Shown here: positions 18,962 to 27,102 of the stretch, in pieces
Numbering within the stretch: the first letter of the stretch is position 1
How the letters are laid out: every line of letters begins with the position of its first letter
From: UBA5951 sp009936885
Lineage (GTDB): Bacteria > Pseudomonadota > Alphaproteobacteria > Puniceispirillales > Puniceispirillaceae
Length of the DNA stretch: 61,392 bases
Reading direction: 5' to 3'
Assembly: GCA_937996625.1 (NCBI GenBank)
Contig: CALKVA010000003.1
Location: 1-61,392, forward strand
The notes under the pieces: generated by a model
Seen by the model: only the letters and a program-made list of their open reading frames with translations
What the model was told of the DNA's origin: nothing
Database searches by the model: none
Made by a program: the position numbers and the translations under genes

Positions 18962-19834
18962 TTATCCTTTTACTGCTCCTGCGGTTAATCCGCTGACAAT
19001 TTGACGTTGAAAGAACATTACTAAAACAAATAAAGGCGCTGTTGCAGATACAACCGCTGCCACTGCAAACATCACATTGCCCTGCTCTTGCGTGGACCCT
19101 AAAAAGCTTGCAATTTTGGGAACCATTGTTTGGTTTTCCTCGGTTAGAAGTAGTGCTGTGATGGCAAAATCATTATAGGCCAGCAAAAAACTAAATAGCC
19201 CCGTTGTTATTACGCCTGGCCACATAACAGGAATAATGACATGTCTGAATGCTTGAAATCTTGTGCATCCATCCACCATCGCGCTTTCATCTAAATCTTT
19301 AGGGATGGATAGAAAAAATGAATGTAACATCCATAAAGTGAAAGGCTGATTTATGGCTACCAGAACGATGATCGTTGTGGATAGGTGTCCCCATAATCCA
19401 AGTTCAAAGAATGGTAATAAATATCCTGAAACTAATGTGATATGAGGCATTGCACGAAAAATAAGTGCGGCAATCAGTATCCAGAAAGCGTATCTAAACC
19501 CGGACCTCGCCAAGGCATATCCGCCAAGCGTGCCAAGCGTAAGTGAAATAGCAACAACGCTTAAAGTAACAATGGCTGTGTTAAGAGCCGCTTTCCAAAA
19601 ACCCTCTTGAATCCAAGCGCCTTCATAGCCGTCAGTGGTAAAGCTTGCGCCTGTTTCAACAAGGGTGCGAATCCCAAAAATTGCATTTTGCCAATCCTGC
19701 TTGGAGAAAAAATCTGCTTGGACTTTAAAACTACCCCAAAATGTCCATAGAAAAGGGACACAAGCAAGAACTAACCATAACACTAAAAAGGAGATACTTA
19801 AAAAATTTAACCAGTGGGGGCTTGCTTTATTCAT
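18962..19834 (-). CDS. ABC transporter permease (MalG/UgpE type)
   Basis: This protein of 290 residues has six predicted helices and the cytoplasmic EAA loop DESAMVDGCTRFQAFRHVII, where the ATPase docks. The size and topology fit the second permease of CUT1 carbohydrate importers. It lies 3 bases downstream of the MalF-type permease and is co-translated with it. The substrate is not identifiable from sequence. Confidence 0.9.
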   Translation of the reverse strand: MNKASPHWLNFLSISFLVLWLVLACVPFLWTFWGSFKVQADFFSKQDWQNAIFGIRTLVETGASFTTDGYEGAWIQEGFWKAALNTAIVTLSVVAISLTLGTLGGYALARSGFRYAFWILIAALIFRAMPHITLVSGYLLPFFELGLWGHLSTTIIVLVAINQPFTLWMLHSFFLSIPKDLDESAMVDGCTRFQAFRHVIIPVMWPGVITTGLFSFLLAYNDFAITALLLTEENQTMVPKIASFLGSTQEQGNVMFAVAAVVSATAPLFVLVMFFQRQIVSGLTAGAVKG

Positions 19835-19837
19835 GTC

Positions 19838-20875
19838 TTATCCCCCGACAGCTGGTTTGCTAGATTGCCATGATCTGACAATAATAGGGGTTAATAAAAT
19901 GCTTACGCCGATAATGGTTAGAATGGATGTAGCTGCAGCAGAACCAAATAACATCGCACCATCCCCGCTTCTGAAATCATTATAAATTAGCCAGGATAGG
20001 GAAGTTGCACTTGCTTGTGCATTAAACCCAACAATCGGCTCAAAAACGCGGAAATTATCCATTAGTTGAATAAGCGATATAAAAACTACTAACGGCATTA
20101 AATGTGGAACGACTACATATCGTGTTTGCTCCCACTTGCTTGCGCCATCGATCATCGCGCTTTCTAGGGTGTCTTTGGGGACTGTTTGCAATCCTGCATA
20201 AAACACAACAAATGCAAATGGCGCATGATGCCAAATCCCGTAAACAATTAGCATAATCCAAGTTAGCGTGGGCGAAGCCTTGAGAGACAGGCTTGGGTCA
20301 TCAAAAATAATCTTCAGAAAGCTGCCAATAATTCCTTCTGCATCTATCATCCAAAATAATACAAGAGAGCCAATAAGCGGCGTTATAATCATTGGAAGCA
20401 GAGATACAAATATCGTTGGTCCTTTGAAAATTGAAGGCAACCTGTTGACACAAAGTGCAATACAAAAGCCAAGAATTATAACGCATGGCGTAACAATAAA
20501 GGTATATGTAAGGGTAAAACTAAGCGCCTTATAAAAGGGTAAATTTAAAACCTCACCGATAAAATAACCAAGATTAGGCGCGGCATTCCATGCTTCACTA
20601 ATGTGCGAGAATGCAAGGTGATTACGGTTAGTATAGGTGCCAAAACCATTAAACTTGCCAAGTGGCTTTTGTTCGCTTAATGCACGTGTGGCCTCAACAT
20701 CAACTTTGGTTACTTCTTTACACCCAAAAGGCCCACAGTTTTCGACGGTTACTAATACCTGCTCATGGTTGATATAAAAAGATTGAATGGTAATAGAAAT
20801 AATAGGTAGCGCGATGAATACAAGCATCGCAAGCGCCGAAGGCCAGATAAATTTAAAGAAGGTATGGTGTGGCAT
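19838..20875 (-). CDS. ABC transporter permease (MalF/UgpA type)
   Basis: This protein of 345 residues has an N-terminal helix (about 10-30), then an unusually long periplasmic segment (about 31-115) containing Cys47 and Cys52 (NCGPFGC). Five further helices follow, with the EAA loop ESAMIDGASKWEQTRYVVVP. It pairs with the MalG-type permease. The gene is separated from the solute-binding gene by 120 bases holding a strong hairpin, so permease expression is probably attenuated relative to the binding protein. Confidence 0.9.
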   Translation of the reverse strand: MPHHTFFKFIWPSALAMLVFIALPIISITIQSFYINHEQVLVTVENCGPFGCKEVTKVDVEATRALSEQKPLGKFNGFGTYTNRNHLAFSHISEAWNAAPNLGYFIGEVLNLPFYKALSFTLTYTFIVTPCVIILGFCIALCVNRLPSIFKGPTIFVSLLPMIITPLIGSLVLFWMIDAEGIIGSFLKIIFDDPSLSLKASPTLTWIMLIVYGIWHHAPFAFVVFYAGLQTVPKDTLESAMIDGASKWEQTRYVVVPHLMPLVVFISLIQLMDNFRVFEPIVGFNAQASATSLSWLIYNDFRSGDGAMLFGSAAATSILTIIGVSILLTPIIVRSWQSSKPAVGG

Positions 20876-20952
20876 TCGGCTTGTTTCCGGTTTTTCCTTA
20901 AAAAGTGGAGCTGGCCTTAAAAAGTGTTTCTGGATGAATGCTTACATAAAAA

Positions 20953-20979
20953 ATACAGAGGGTGGTCCACCCTCTGTAT
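20953..20979 (-). terminator. Attenuator-like hairpin between solute-binding and permease genes
   Basis: There are perfect 13-base arms (ATACAGAGGGTGG and its complement) around a single base. On the minus strand the hairpin is followed by a TTTTTT run, so it has the form of an intrinsic terminator 17 bases after the SBP stop. As the permease genes follow in the same direction, partial read-through is likely. Confidence 0.75.
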
Positions 20980-20995
20980 CCTTAAATGGTTAGAC

Positions 20996-22222
20996 TTATA
21001 GAAAGCCTTTTTCAGTGGCAGCTGCGATGTAAGCTGCTTCTACATCTGCAAGGGCTTTTTCTGCTGTTTCATTGCCTTGAAGAAAGTCAACAATCTCGCT
21101 GCCAATAGCATTATGCATTGAGCCCATATAGGGAAGCATTGGATATGGAAGTGCGCCGCCTTTTGCAGACTCAACAACACCAACTCCAGTTGCGCGAGGC
21201 TTAGCACCTGAAATTAGCCAGTTTGCTTTATTTGGATTTGCCGCAGCCATTGCAGGCGAAATACCTTCCATCATAGCAATAAAAGTTGCTTCTGCATCTT
21301 CATCAGATATGTTGGTCGCAACCGTAATACCATCCCACCATAAGGTGGTTGAAGGAGTTGTGCCACCAGCTACAGTTGGAGCGCTAGCAAATTTGGTGTT
21401 GCTCTCAATTTCAGCAGTTGACCCTTCACCGTCTGTTACAGCGCCAGCACGTGAGCCCCAAAGATTGGTTAAAGCAACCTTGCCAGCTTCCCAATCTGCC
21501 TGAACAGCGTTTGAGTCATAGGTGAGGAAGTCTGGGTTCATATAGGCAGAAAGAGACTTCATCATATTTAAAGTAGCCACACCCTTAGCATTATTAATTG
21601 ACGGGTTTGCAGAACCGCTTTCAAAAAATTCACCGCCATGTCCTAAATACATATTGATGAATTCAAGACCAAGGTTCCAGCCTCCATAGGTGCCAGCAAT
21701 AGGATACTCCATTAATCCTTTGCTTTTGATTGCCTTAGCCGCAGCTAATACTTCTTCATAAGTCCTAGGAGGTGCTACACCAGCAGCTTCCAAAATGTCA
21801 GAGCGATAGAAAAGATGCTGCGCGTTCGCCATAAAAGCAACAGCCATTACTTCGCCATCAATTGATACGATTTGCATGTCTTGCAAGCCAGAGCCGTGTT
21901 TTGCAATTAGATTGTTGAGTGGCTGAACAAGCCCATCATTCATCAGTGCGACTAAGGCACTATTATTAGCAATCGATGATGTGAATTCTGCTGGGTTGGC
22001 TGTAAGGGCAGCTACCTGACGATCTTTATGATCTTTATTTAAATCTACGGTTACAGATACGCCGTCACCTGAACAGCCATTAGCTGCTTGTGTAACAGCT
22101 TGATATGCTGGGAAATCATTTCCGCCAATACGTACGGATCCAGAATCTATACCACATCCAGCATAAGACGCAGTTGATAGAAGCCCTATGGCTCCAGCTG
22201 TTAGAATTGTTCTGAAAAACAT
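20996..22222 (-). CDS. ABC transporter solute-binding protein (family 1, carbohydrate type)
   Basis: This protein of 408 residues has a Sec signal peptide cleaved after about Ala21 (ASYA). The mature fold is that of MalE/UgpB-like binding proteins, with AQHLFYRSDILEAAGVAPPRTYEEV near 130-155 and WEAGKVALTNLWGS near 245. It is the first gene of the minus-strand operon. The ribosome binding site AGGAG lies ten bases before the ATG. It captures the substrate in the periplasm for the two permeases and ATPase downstream. The ligand is unknown; the neighbours suggest a modified or acidic sugar or a cyclic acid. Confidence 0.9.
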   Translation of the reverse strand: MFFRTILTAGAIGLLSTASYAGCGIDSGSVRIGGNDFPAYQAVTQAANGCSGDGVSVTVDLNKDHKDRQVAALTANPAEFTSSIANNSALVALMNDGLVQPLNNLIAKHGSGLQDMQIVSIDGEVMAVAFMANAQHLFYRSDILEAAGVAPPRTYEEVLAAAKAIKSKGLMEYPIAGTYGGWNLGLEFINMYLGHGGEFFESGSANPSINNAKGVATLNMMKSLSAYMNPDFLTYDSNAVQADWEAGKVALTNLWGSRAGAVTDGEGSTAEIESNTKFASAPTVAGGTTPSTTLWWDGITVATNISDEDAEATFIAMMEGISPAMAAANPNKANWLISGAKPRATGVGVVESAKGGALPYPMLPYMGSMHNAIGSEIVDFLQGNETAEKALADVEAAYIAAATEKGFL

Positions 22223-22417
22223 AATAAATAATACTCCTATGAAGTTTGGTGAACTTTGTTGATTTGTGTTCAGGTTTTTCCTGAAATTTGTCGTTTAAAA
22301 ATTTAAATAAGGTAATTTTGCATACGTTTGCAAAAATTCTAGACAAGGAAATCTTATCTTGGCAAGCTAATTTTTTCTCTCCTAAGCTGGTTCACATTTT
22401 GATGGGTCGAAAACGAT
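22223..22417. promoter_or_regulatory. Divergent promoter region of the ABC/SnoaL locus
   Basis: The 195-base AT-rich interval separates the solute-binding gene (minus) from the SnoaL gene (plus). For the plus strand a plausible promoter is TTGCAA at 22329-22334 with TCTTAT 17 bases later at 22352-22357, which overlaps the LacI-type operator. No clear minus-strand promoter stands out. Confidence 0.45.
22316..22335. promoter_or_regulatory. LacI-family operator candidate
   Basis: TTTTGCATACGTTTGCAAAA has 9-base arms that are complementary at 8 of 9 positions around a central CG. This is the classic LacI/GalR-family operator layout. It lies between the divergent first genes of a locus that encodes a LacI-family regulator, so it probably governs both transcripts. 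Confidence 0.75.
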
Positions 22418-23428
22418 ATGAATAATAAACAAACTGCAAAGAAACTAGTGCAAGATTATTATCGCAGGCTCGATTCGGTTTTTGATAACAGGGTCGAAGA
22501 ATTATTAGTAGATATAATGCACCCTGAAGTTCTTTGGCGCGGCTATCATCCTTTTAACGAACAGGTTGGTCCAAAAGCAGTTGCAGAACAATTTTGGGGA
22601 CCACTCAAAAAATCCATAAGCCATATGCAAAGACGAATGGATATTTTCATTGCTGGTGATAATAAGATAGAAGGACATGAAGGTATTTGGGTGGCGTCTA
22701 TGGGTCATCTAATGGGTCTGTTTGATAACCCATGGCTTGACATTCCAGCGACACAAAAAATTATGATGCTTCGATATGGTGAATTTAATCATGTTAAGGA
22801 TAATAAAATAGTTGAAACAGCTATGTTTTTTGATATCCCCCATTTCATGATGCAGGCAGGCTTTAATCCGTTTCCCCCGCAAACAGGTGCACATCTGGTT
22901 CAGCCTGGCCCAATGACCCTTGACGGGTTGGTCCCAGACTCAGTGCCTGAATATGAGAGCCAGAAAACACTAAATGCCATTGAGTTTATGATTGAGGATA
23001 GCAAAAACTGGCATGGCGGCAGAGAAGAGCCTTTACTAGATGAATTACGACGTAGCTGGAATGAAGACATGATTTGGTGGGGGCCGGCGGGTATTGGAGC
23101 GACCTATACCTTAGAGCGATATGCACAGCAGCATTCTGGCCCATTCCGCGAAGGGTTTGCTAATCGCCAATTTAATGGCCATATCTGTAGAATAGCAGAG
23201 GGAGCATTTGGCGGATTTTTTGGCTGGCCAAACCTTACTCTCACGCCCACTGGTGGTTTTATGGGGATGCCAGCTGGCAACAAACCTGCTGACATGCGTG
23301 TAATTGATTTCTATAGGCGTGATGGAGAGAAGCTCACAGAGAATTGGGTTTTTATTGATTTTCTGCATTTCTGGAAAATGCAAGGGCTTGATGTTCTAAA
23401 GCGTATGAAGGAAACAAGTTTTATATGA
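22418..23428 (+). CDS. Two-domain SnoaL/NTF2-like protein
   Basis: This protein of 336 residues is homologous end to end with the protein encoded at 16271-17344. Domain one (about 1-150) includes LRYGEFNHVKDNKIVETAMF; domain two (about 180-330) includes VIDFYRRDGEKLTENWVFID and then GLDVLKRM. The family covers cyclases, isomerases and hydrolases, and the reaction is unknown. It is divergent from the ABC operon across the LacI-type operator, and its stop overlaps the next start (ATGA). Confidence 0.78.
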   Translation: MNNKQTAKKLVQDYYRRLDSVFDNRVEELLVDIMHPEVLWRGYHPFNEQVGPKAVAEQFWGPLKKSISHMQRRMDIFIAGDNKIEGHEGIWVASMGHLMGLFDNPWLDIPATQKIMMLRYGEFNHVKDNKIVETAMFFDIPHFMMQAGFNPFPPQTGAHLVQPGPMTLDGLVPDSVPEYESQKTLNAIEFMIEDSKNWHGGREEPLLDELRRSWNEDMIWWGPAGIGATYTLERYAQQHSGPFREGFANRQFNGHICRIAEGAFGGFFGWPNLTLTPTGGFMGMPAGNKPADMRVIDFYRRDGEKLTENWVFIDFLHFWKMQGLDVLKRMKETSFI

Positions 23429-24291
23429 TTGATGCGCATCACCATCTATGGAATTTGTCTGCTGTTCGTTATCCGTGGCTCGAAGAGAAATCTGTAATGC
23501 GGTTTTTTGGGGATCCAAGTCCAATTCAGAAAGATTATTTAATTCATCAATTTAAGAAAGATTGTAAACCGCATGGATTTAATGGGTCCATACATATTCA
23601 AGTAGGCGCCAAGGATCCTATAAAGGAGGCGATTTGGGTCGATAATATTACAAAAAATCATCCTGATTGGAATATGAAGCAGGTAGTATTTTGTGACTTA
23701 ACTAAATCTGAAATGATAATAGAAATAGAGAAATTTGAAAAATTACCATCGGTAGCAGGGGTGAGGCAAATTTTAAGTAGAGCACCTGGTAAAGAAGCAG
23801 GCTCTATTCTCTTAGATAATATTGCAACTCCAATTGTACTGCAAAACCTAAAAATACTATCCAGACTAGGATATTCGTTTGATCTGCAGCTTATTCCAGA
23901 GGTAATGAAGCAAGCTTCCTTTCTCTTTGAGAAGGTACCAGAGTTGAAGGTTGCACTTTGTCATGCTGGAAGTCCACATGACAGAACAAAAGAAGGGATC
24001 AAATACTGGCAAGAAGCACTAAAATCATTTTCTTCACTACCTAATGTGACATGCAAAATTTCAGGTCTTGGGATGTTTAAACATGATTGGAAGATAGAGG
24101 ACTTTCGACCGGTAATTGAAACATGCTTAGATCAGTTTGGGTCAAAACGATGCATGTTTGGTTCTAATTTTCCTGTAGATAGTCTATATTCGGACTACAA
24201 CACTTTAATGAGTGCTTTTAGAACCCTAATTCCTAAATCTTTTCATGAAGCAATCTTTAGAAAGACTGCATGCGAATTTTATGCAATCTGA
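23425..24291 (+). CDS. Amidohydrolase family protein (lactonase-type TIM barrel)
   Basis: This protein of 288 residues opens with MIDAHHHLW, whose His5 and His7 form the amidohydrolase metal site. It ends with the GSNFPVDSLYSDY motif, whose Asp is a typical catalytic residue, and ALCHAGSPHD supplies a further histidine. The pattern matches the amidohydrolase_2 group, which includes 2-pyrone-4,6-dicarboxylate and rhamnono-/fucono-lactone hydrolases. It is translationally coupled to the SnoaL gene by ATGA. Lactone hydrolysis in the same pathway is a reasonable inference. Confidence 0.85.
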   Translation: MIDAHHHLWNLSAVRYPWLEEKSVMRFFGDPSPIQKDYLIHQFKKDCKPHGFNGSIHIQVGAKDPIKEAIWVDNITKNHPDWNMKQVVFCDLTKSEMIIEIEKFEKLPSVAGVRQILSRAPGKEAGSILLDNIATPIVLQNLKILSRLGYSFDLQLIPEVMKQASFLFEKVPELKVALCHAGSPHDRTKEGIKYWQEALKSFSSLPNVTCKISGLGMFKHDWKIEDFRPVIETCLDQFGSKRCMFGSNFPVDSLYSDYNTLMSAFRTLIPKSFHEAIFRKTACEFYAI

Positions 24292-24407
24292 ATTCAAATG
24301 TTTTTCGAGTTTTAGTTTTAATTAAGTCTATTTTTACTAGTATTCAATTTACCTATCTTAAGAGTCTATATTTTTCATGTTACTAACCTAATTAAGTTGC
24401 TTGAGTG

Positions 24408-24797
24408 TTATTCTATATTTTGCTCGGCAAATACTTTCTTGGCAGCTCTAAAACACTCTAGGGACAATGGCACACCTCCATAAATACCAACACAATGTAT
24501 GATGGCTCTTATTTCTTCTTTGCTAACACCATTATTGAGTGCTCCCCTACAATGCAATTCCCATTCATGAATTCGTCCCATTGCCCCTAACATGGCAAGG
24601 TTCATCATAGAACGAGTTTTCTCATCAATAACCTCATCTCCCCATCCAAAACCCCAGCACCAAGCGGTCATTGCTTCTTGGAAGGGTTTTGTGAATTCAT
24701 CGGCATTAGCTAAACTTTGTTCTACGTATTCGTCTCCTAGTGTTGCTTTTCGCTTAGCTAATCCAGTGGCGAATAAATCTTTGTCAAAAACACTCAT
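24408..24797 (-). CDS. Carboxymuconolactone decarboxylase family protein
   Basis: This protein of 129 residues has the PcaC length and motifs: FTKPFQEAMTAWCWGFGWG, then RSMMNLAMLGAMGRIHEWELH with RGALNNGVSKEEIRAIIHC, and IYGGVPLSLE. These match gamma-carboxymuconolactone decarboxylases. No other protocatechuate-pathway gene is adjacent, so the true substrate may differ. It is a single minus-strand gene after the SnoaL/amidohydrolase pair. Confidence 0.85.
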   Translation of the reverse strand: MSVFDKDLFATGLAKRKATLGDEYVEQSLANADEFTKPFQEAMTAWCWGFGWGDEVIDEKTRSMMNLAMLGAMGRIHEWELHCRGALNNGVSKEEIRAIIHCVGIYGGVPLSLECFRAAKKVFAEQNIE

Positions 24798-24883
24798 AAT
24801 ATTCCTCTAAAAAATTAATTAAATGAATTTTGCTTACTATAGTTTAGAAAGAATAACTAATCACCTTTATTTTTGATAAGCAC

Positions 24884-24902
24884 TGATGCAGTAAATGCAT
24901 CA
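24884..24902. promoter_or_regulatory. Palindrome upstream of the glucosylglycerate genes
   Basis: TGATGCA and TGCATCA form perfect 7-base arms around GTAAA. The site lies 75 bases before the phosphatase gene, in the divergent region shared with the carboxymuconolactone decarboxylase-like gene. It has the size of a dimeric regulator's operator; the regulator is unknown. Confidence 0.4.
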
Positions 24903-24976
24903 CATTGCGTAAAATTAAGCACTTTTATTTAACGTTTTTCTTGTTATGTTGAATTTGGGATCAGTTAGGTAAAAAA

Positions 24977-25804
24977 TTGAATAATATTATAATCACTGAT
25001 CTTGATGGTAGCCTTTTGAGCCACTCATATTTCAGCTTTAAACAAATCCATTCTGATTTAATAAATTTATTGGATTCCGGAACCCTCATAATACCTGCCT
25101 CCAGTAAAACCAAAATAGAAATGGAAATGTTTTGTGCAGAGTTAGGAAGAATTGTACCGTTCATATATGAAAACGGTGCAGGGCTCCAGAACGTCCATCA
25201 AATCACATCAGAAAAATCCTCTAAGCCTTTTATTTTATCCCAAGCTGCCATTAATTCCCAGAAAATTTGGGAAATATGGTCTGAATTTGTAACTGAAGAG
25301 CTTAAAAACCAATGTTTATTTGCGCATGAAATGAATTTGAAACAACAAGTAGATGTGTTTGGACTTACTGGTCAGAAACTTGATAATGCGTTAGGTCGTG
25401 AATATTCTCTTAATTTTAAATTTTATGGTAATCAAACACAACTACAGAATTTAAAACATATATTGAGCACTAAAAATTTAACTGTTCAGCAAGGTGGTAG
25501 ACTTATGACCTTGAGTGGAAAGCACAATAAAGCTGATTATTGCAATTTTATCCGAACTAAACAAAAGAGTTTTGGATTAGAACCTTTTCTAGTTGGAGTT
25601 GGCGATAGTGAAAATGACGTAGATATGCTGGAAAACTGCGATATTGCTTGCATTATACCTCGCCCGCACAAACCCTTGCTCTCCATATCTATTCCACTTG
25701 AGCGCACTATCGTCGCAGGAAATGTTGCACCTCTCGGATGGTTAGAGGCAGTCAGAAAAGCATTAAGTTTAAATCCAATAGAGGAGACATTATGTTATGG
25801 GTGA
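24977..25804 (+). CDS. HAD-IIB phosphatase, mannosyl/glucosyl-3-phosphoglycerate phosphatase family
   Basis: This protein of 275 residues has HAD motif I IITDLDGSL (Asp8, Asp10), a C2B-type cap, and motif IV GVGDSENDVDML near 210. It resembles MpgP-type phosphoglycerate glycoside phosphatases (PASSKTKIEME, PFIYENGAG). The start is TTG 24977 with TAGGT six bases upstream. It overlaps the GpgS-type synthase gene by 8 bases. The pair should dephosphorylate glucosyl-3-phosphoglycerate to glucosylglycerate, a compatible solute. Confidence 0.85.
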   Translation: MNNIIITDLDGSLLSHSYFSFKQIHSDLINLLDSGTLIIPASSKTKIEMEMFCAELGRIVPFIYENGAGLQNVHQITSEKSSKPFILSQAAINSQKIWEIWSEFVTEELKNQCLFAHEMNLKQQVDVFGLTGQKLDNALGREYSLNFKFYGNQTQLQNLKHILSTKNLTVQQGGRLMTLSGKHNKADYCNFIRTKQKSFGLEPFLVGVGDSENDVDMLENCDIACIIPRPHKPLLSISIPLERTIVAGNVAPLGWLEAVRKALSLNPIEETLCYG

Positions 25805-27053
25805 TTTTGCACAAAATGGTAGTGTAGCTACTTTACATAACTTTGGCACTAAAACACTAAAGCAGATGGAAGATGACCTCTCGTTATTTGCAGGGTATCG
25901 GCCAATGGAACTAATATTGCCAAGCTTGTATTCCGAATTAGAGGGCCCTGCACTAAAAGAAATTGTCGGGAATATTTCTAAGGTAAAATATCTTAATCAC
26001 ATAATAATTGGGTTAGATAAAGCAGATCGTGATCAATACGAATATGCATATTCTTTCTTTAAAGAGTTGAATCAGCCATTTTCTTTGCTTTGGAATGATG
26101 GGCCTCGGTTGAAGGCAATATCAGAAATGCTTGAAGATAAGGGTCTTGCTCCACTTGAGCCAGGGAAAGGGCAAAATGTTTGGTATTGCATCGGTTATGT
26201 TAATGCTCGAGGCAAGGCAGATGCAGTCGCATTACATGATTGTGATATCGTAACTTATGACAGAATGTTACTTGCGCGGCTATTTTATCCGATTGCAAAT
26301 CCAAATTATCAATTTGAGTTTTGTAAAGGATTTTATCCTAGAATAGCAGATGGTAAAATGAACGGAAGAGTCTGCCGCTTGCTTGTGTCTCCGCTTCTTC
26401 TGGCAATGGAACAGGTGCTGGGTTCAAGCGATTATCTTAGTTTTATGAAAAGCTTTAGATACCCGCTTGCTGGTGAGTTTTCTTTCAGAAGATCTCTTAT
26501 TCCTGAATTACGAATTTCATCTGATTGGGGATTAGAAGTTGGAATATTATCAGAGATGCAAAGAAATCAGGCAAGCAATAGAATATGCCAAATTGATATA
26601 GCAGATACCTATGACCATAAACATCAAGATCTCTCTGGCGATGACCGTGATTTTGGATTATCTCGCATGTCGATTGATATCGTAAAGGTGCTTATCAGGA
26701 AGCTCGCAACACAAGGTTATAGCTTCGGACCTGAGACTTTCAGAACTCTAAAAGCGTCTTACTTTAGAACGGCGCTTGATATGGTTCGTCATTATCAAAC
26801 AGACGCAGAAGTTAATGGATTGAGTTATGATATTGATTCAGAGGAAAGGGCGGTTGAGCTATTTGCTGAAAACATAATGCGTGCGGGAAGTGACTTTAGT
26901 TATGCACCAATGGAAACACCTTTTATTCCCTCATGGGCAAGAGTTAAATCGGCAATCCCAGATATTGAATATCAGCTAAGGCGTGCTGTTGAGGCAGATA
27001 ATCAAGAGCTTGATATCCATCTGCATGTTGTCCCTAAAATGTCAGCTATATAA
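25797..27053 (+). CDS. gpgS: Glucosyl-3-phosphoglycerate synthase (GT81 type)
   Basis: This protein of 418 residues is a retaining GT-A glycosyltransferase with the DCD metal motif at 148-150 within ADAVALHDCDIVTY, and LAGEFSFRRSL and SSDWGLEVGILSEM in the acceptor region. It is homologous to GpgS/MpgS-type synthases that join an activated sugar to 3-phosphoglycerate. It overlaps the partner phosphatase by 8 bases, so both steps of glucosylglycerate synthesis are encoded together. The product is associated with salt or nitrogen stress in other bacteria. Confidence 0.88.
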   Translation: MGDFAQNGSVATLHNFGTKTLKQMEDDLSLFAGYRPMELILPSLYSELEGPALKEIVGNISKVKYLNHIIIGLDKADRDQYEYAYSFFKELNQPFSLLWNDGPRLKAISEMLEDKGLAPLEPGKGQNVWYCIGYVNARGKADAVALHDCDIVTYDRMLLARLFYPIANPNYQFEFCKGFYPRIADGKMNGRVCRLLVSPLLLAMEQVLGSSDYLSFMKSFRYPLAGEFSFRRSLIPELRISSDWGLEVGILSEMQRNQASNRICQIDIADTYDHKHQDLSGDDRDFGLSRMSIDIVKVLIRKLATQGYSFGPETFRTLKASYFRTALDMVRHYQTDAEVNGLSYDIDSEERAVELFAENIMRAGSDFSYAPMETPFIPSWARVKSAIPDIEYQLRRAVEADNQELDIHLHVVPKMSAI

Positions 27054-27102
27054 AATCATGGTTTAGGGATGCCTTATCTTGGTTATCAGCTGAAATAAAT
27101 CT

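Noticed and set aside
20996..22222. Lipoprotein processing of the ABC solute-binding protein at Cys23
   Set aside because: The residues before the cysteine (SYAG) do not fit a lipobox; ordinary Sec cleavage after ASYA is more likely.
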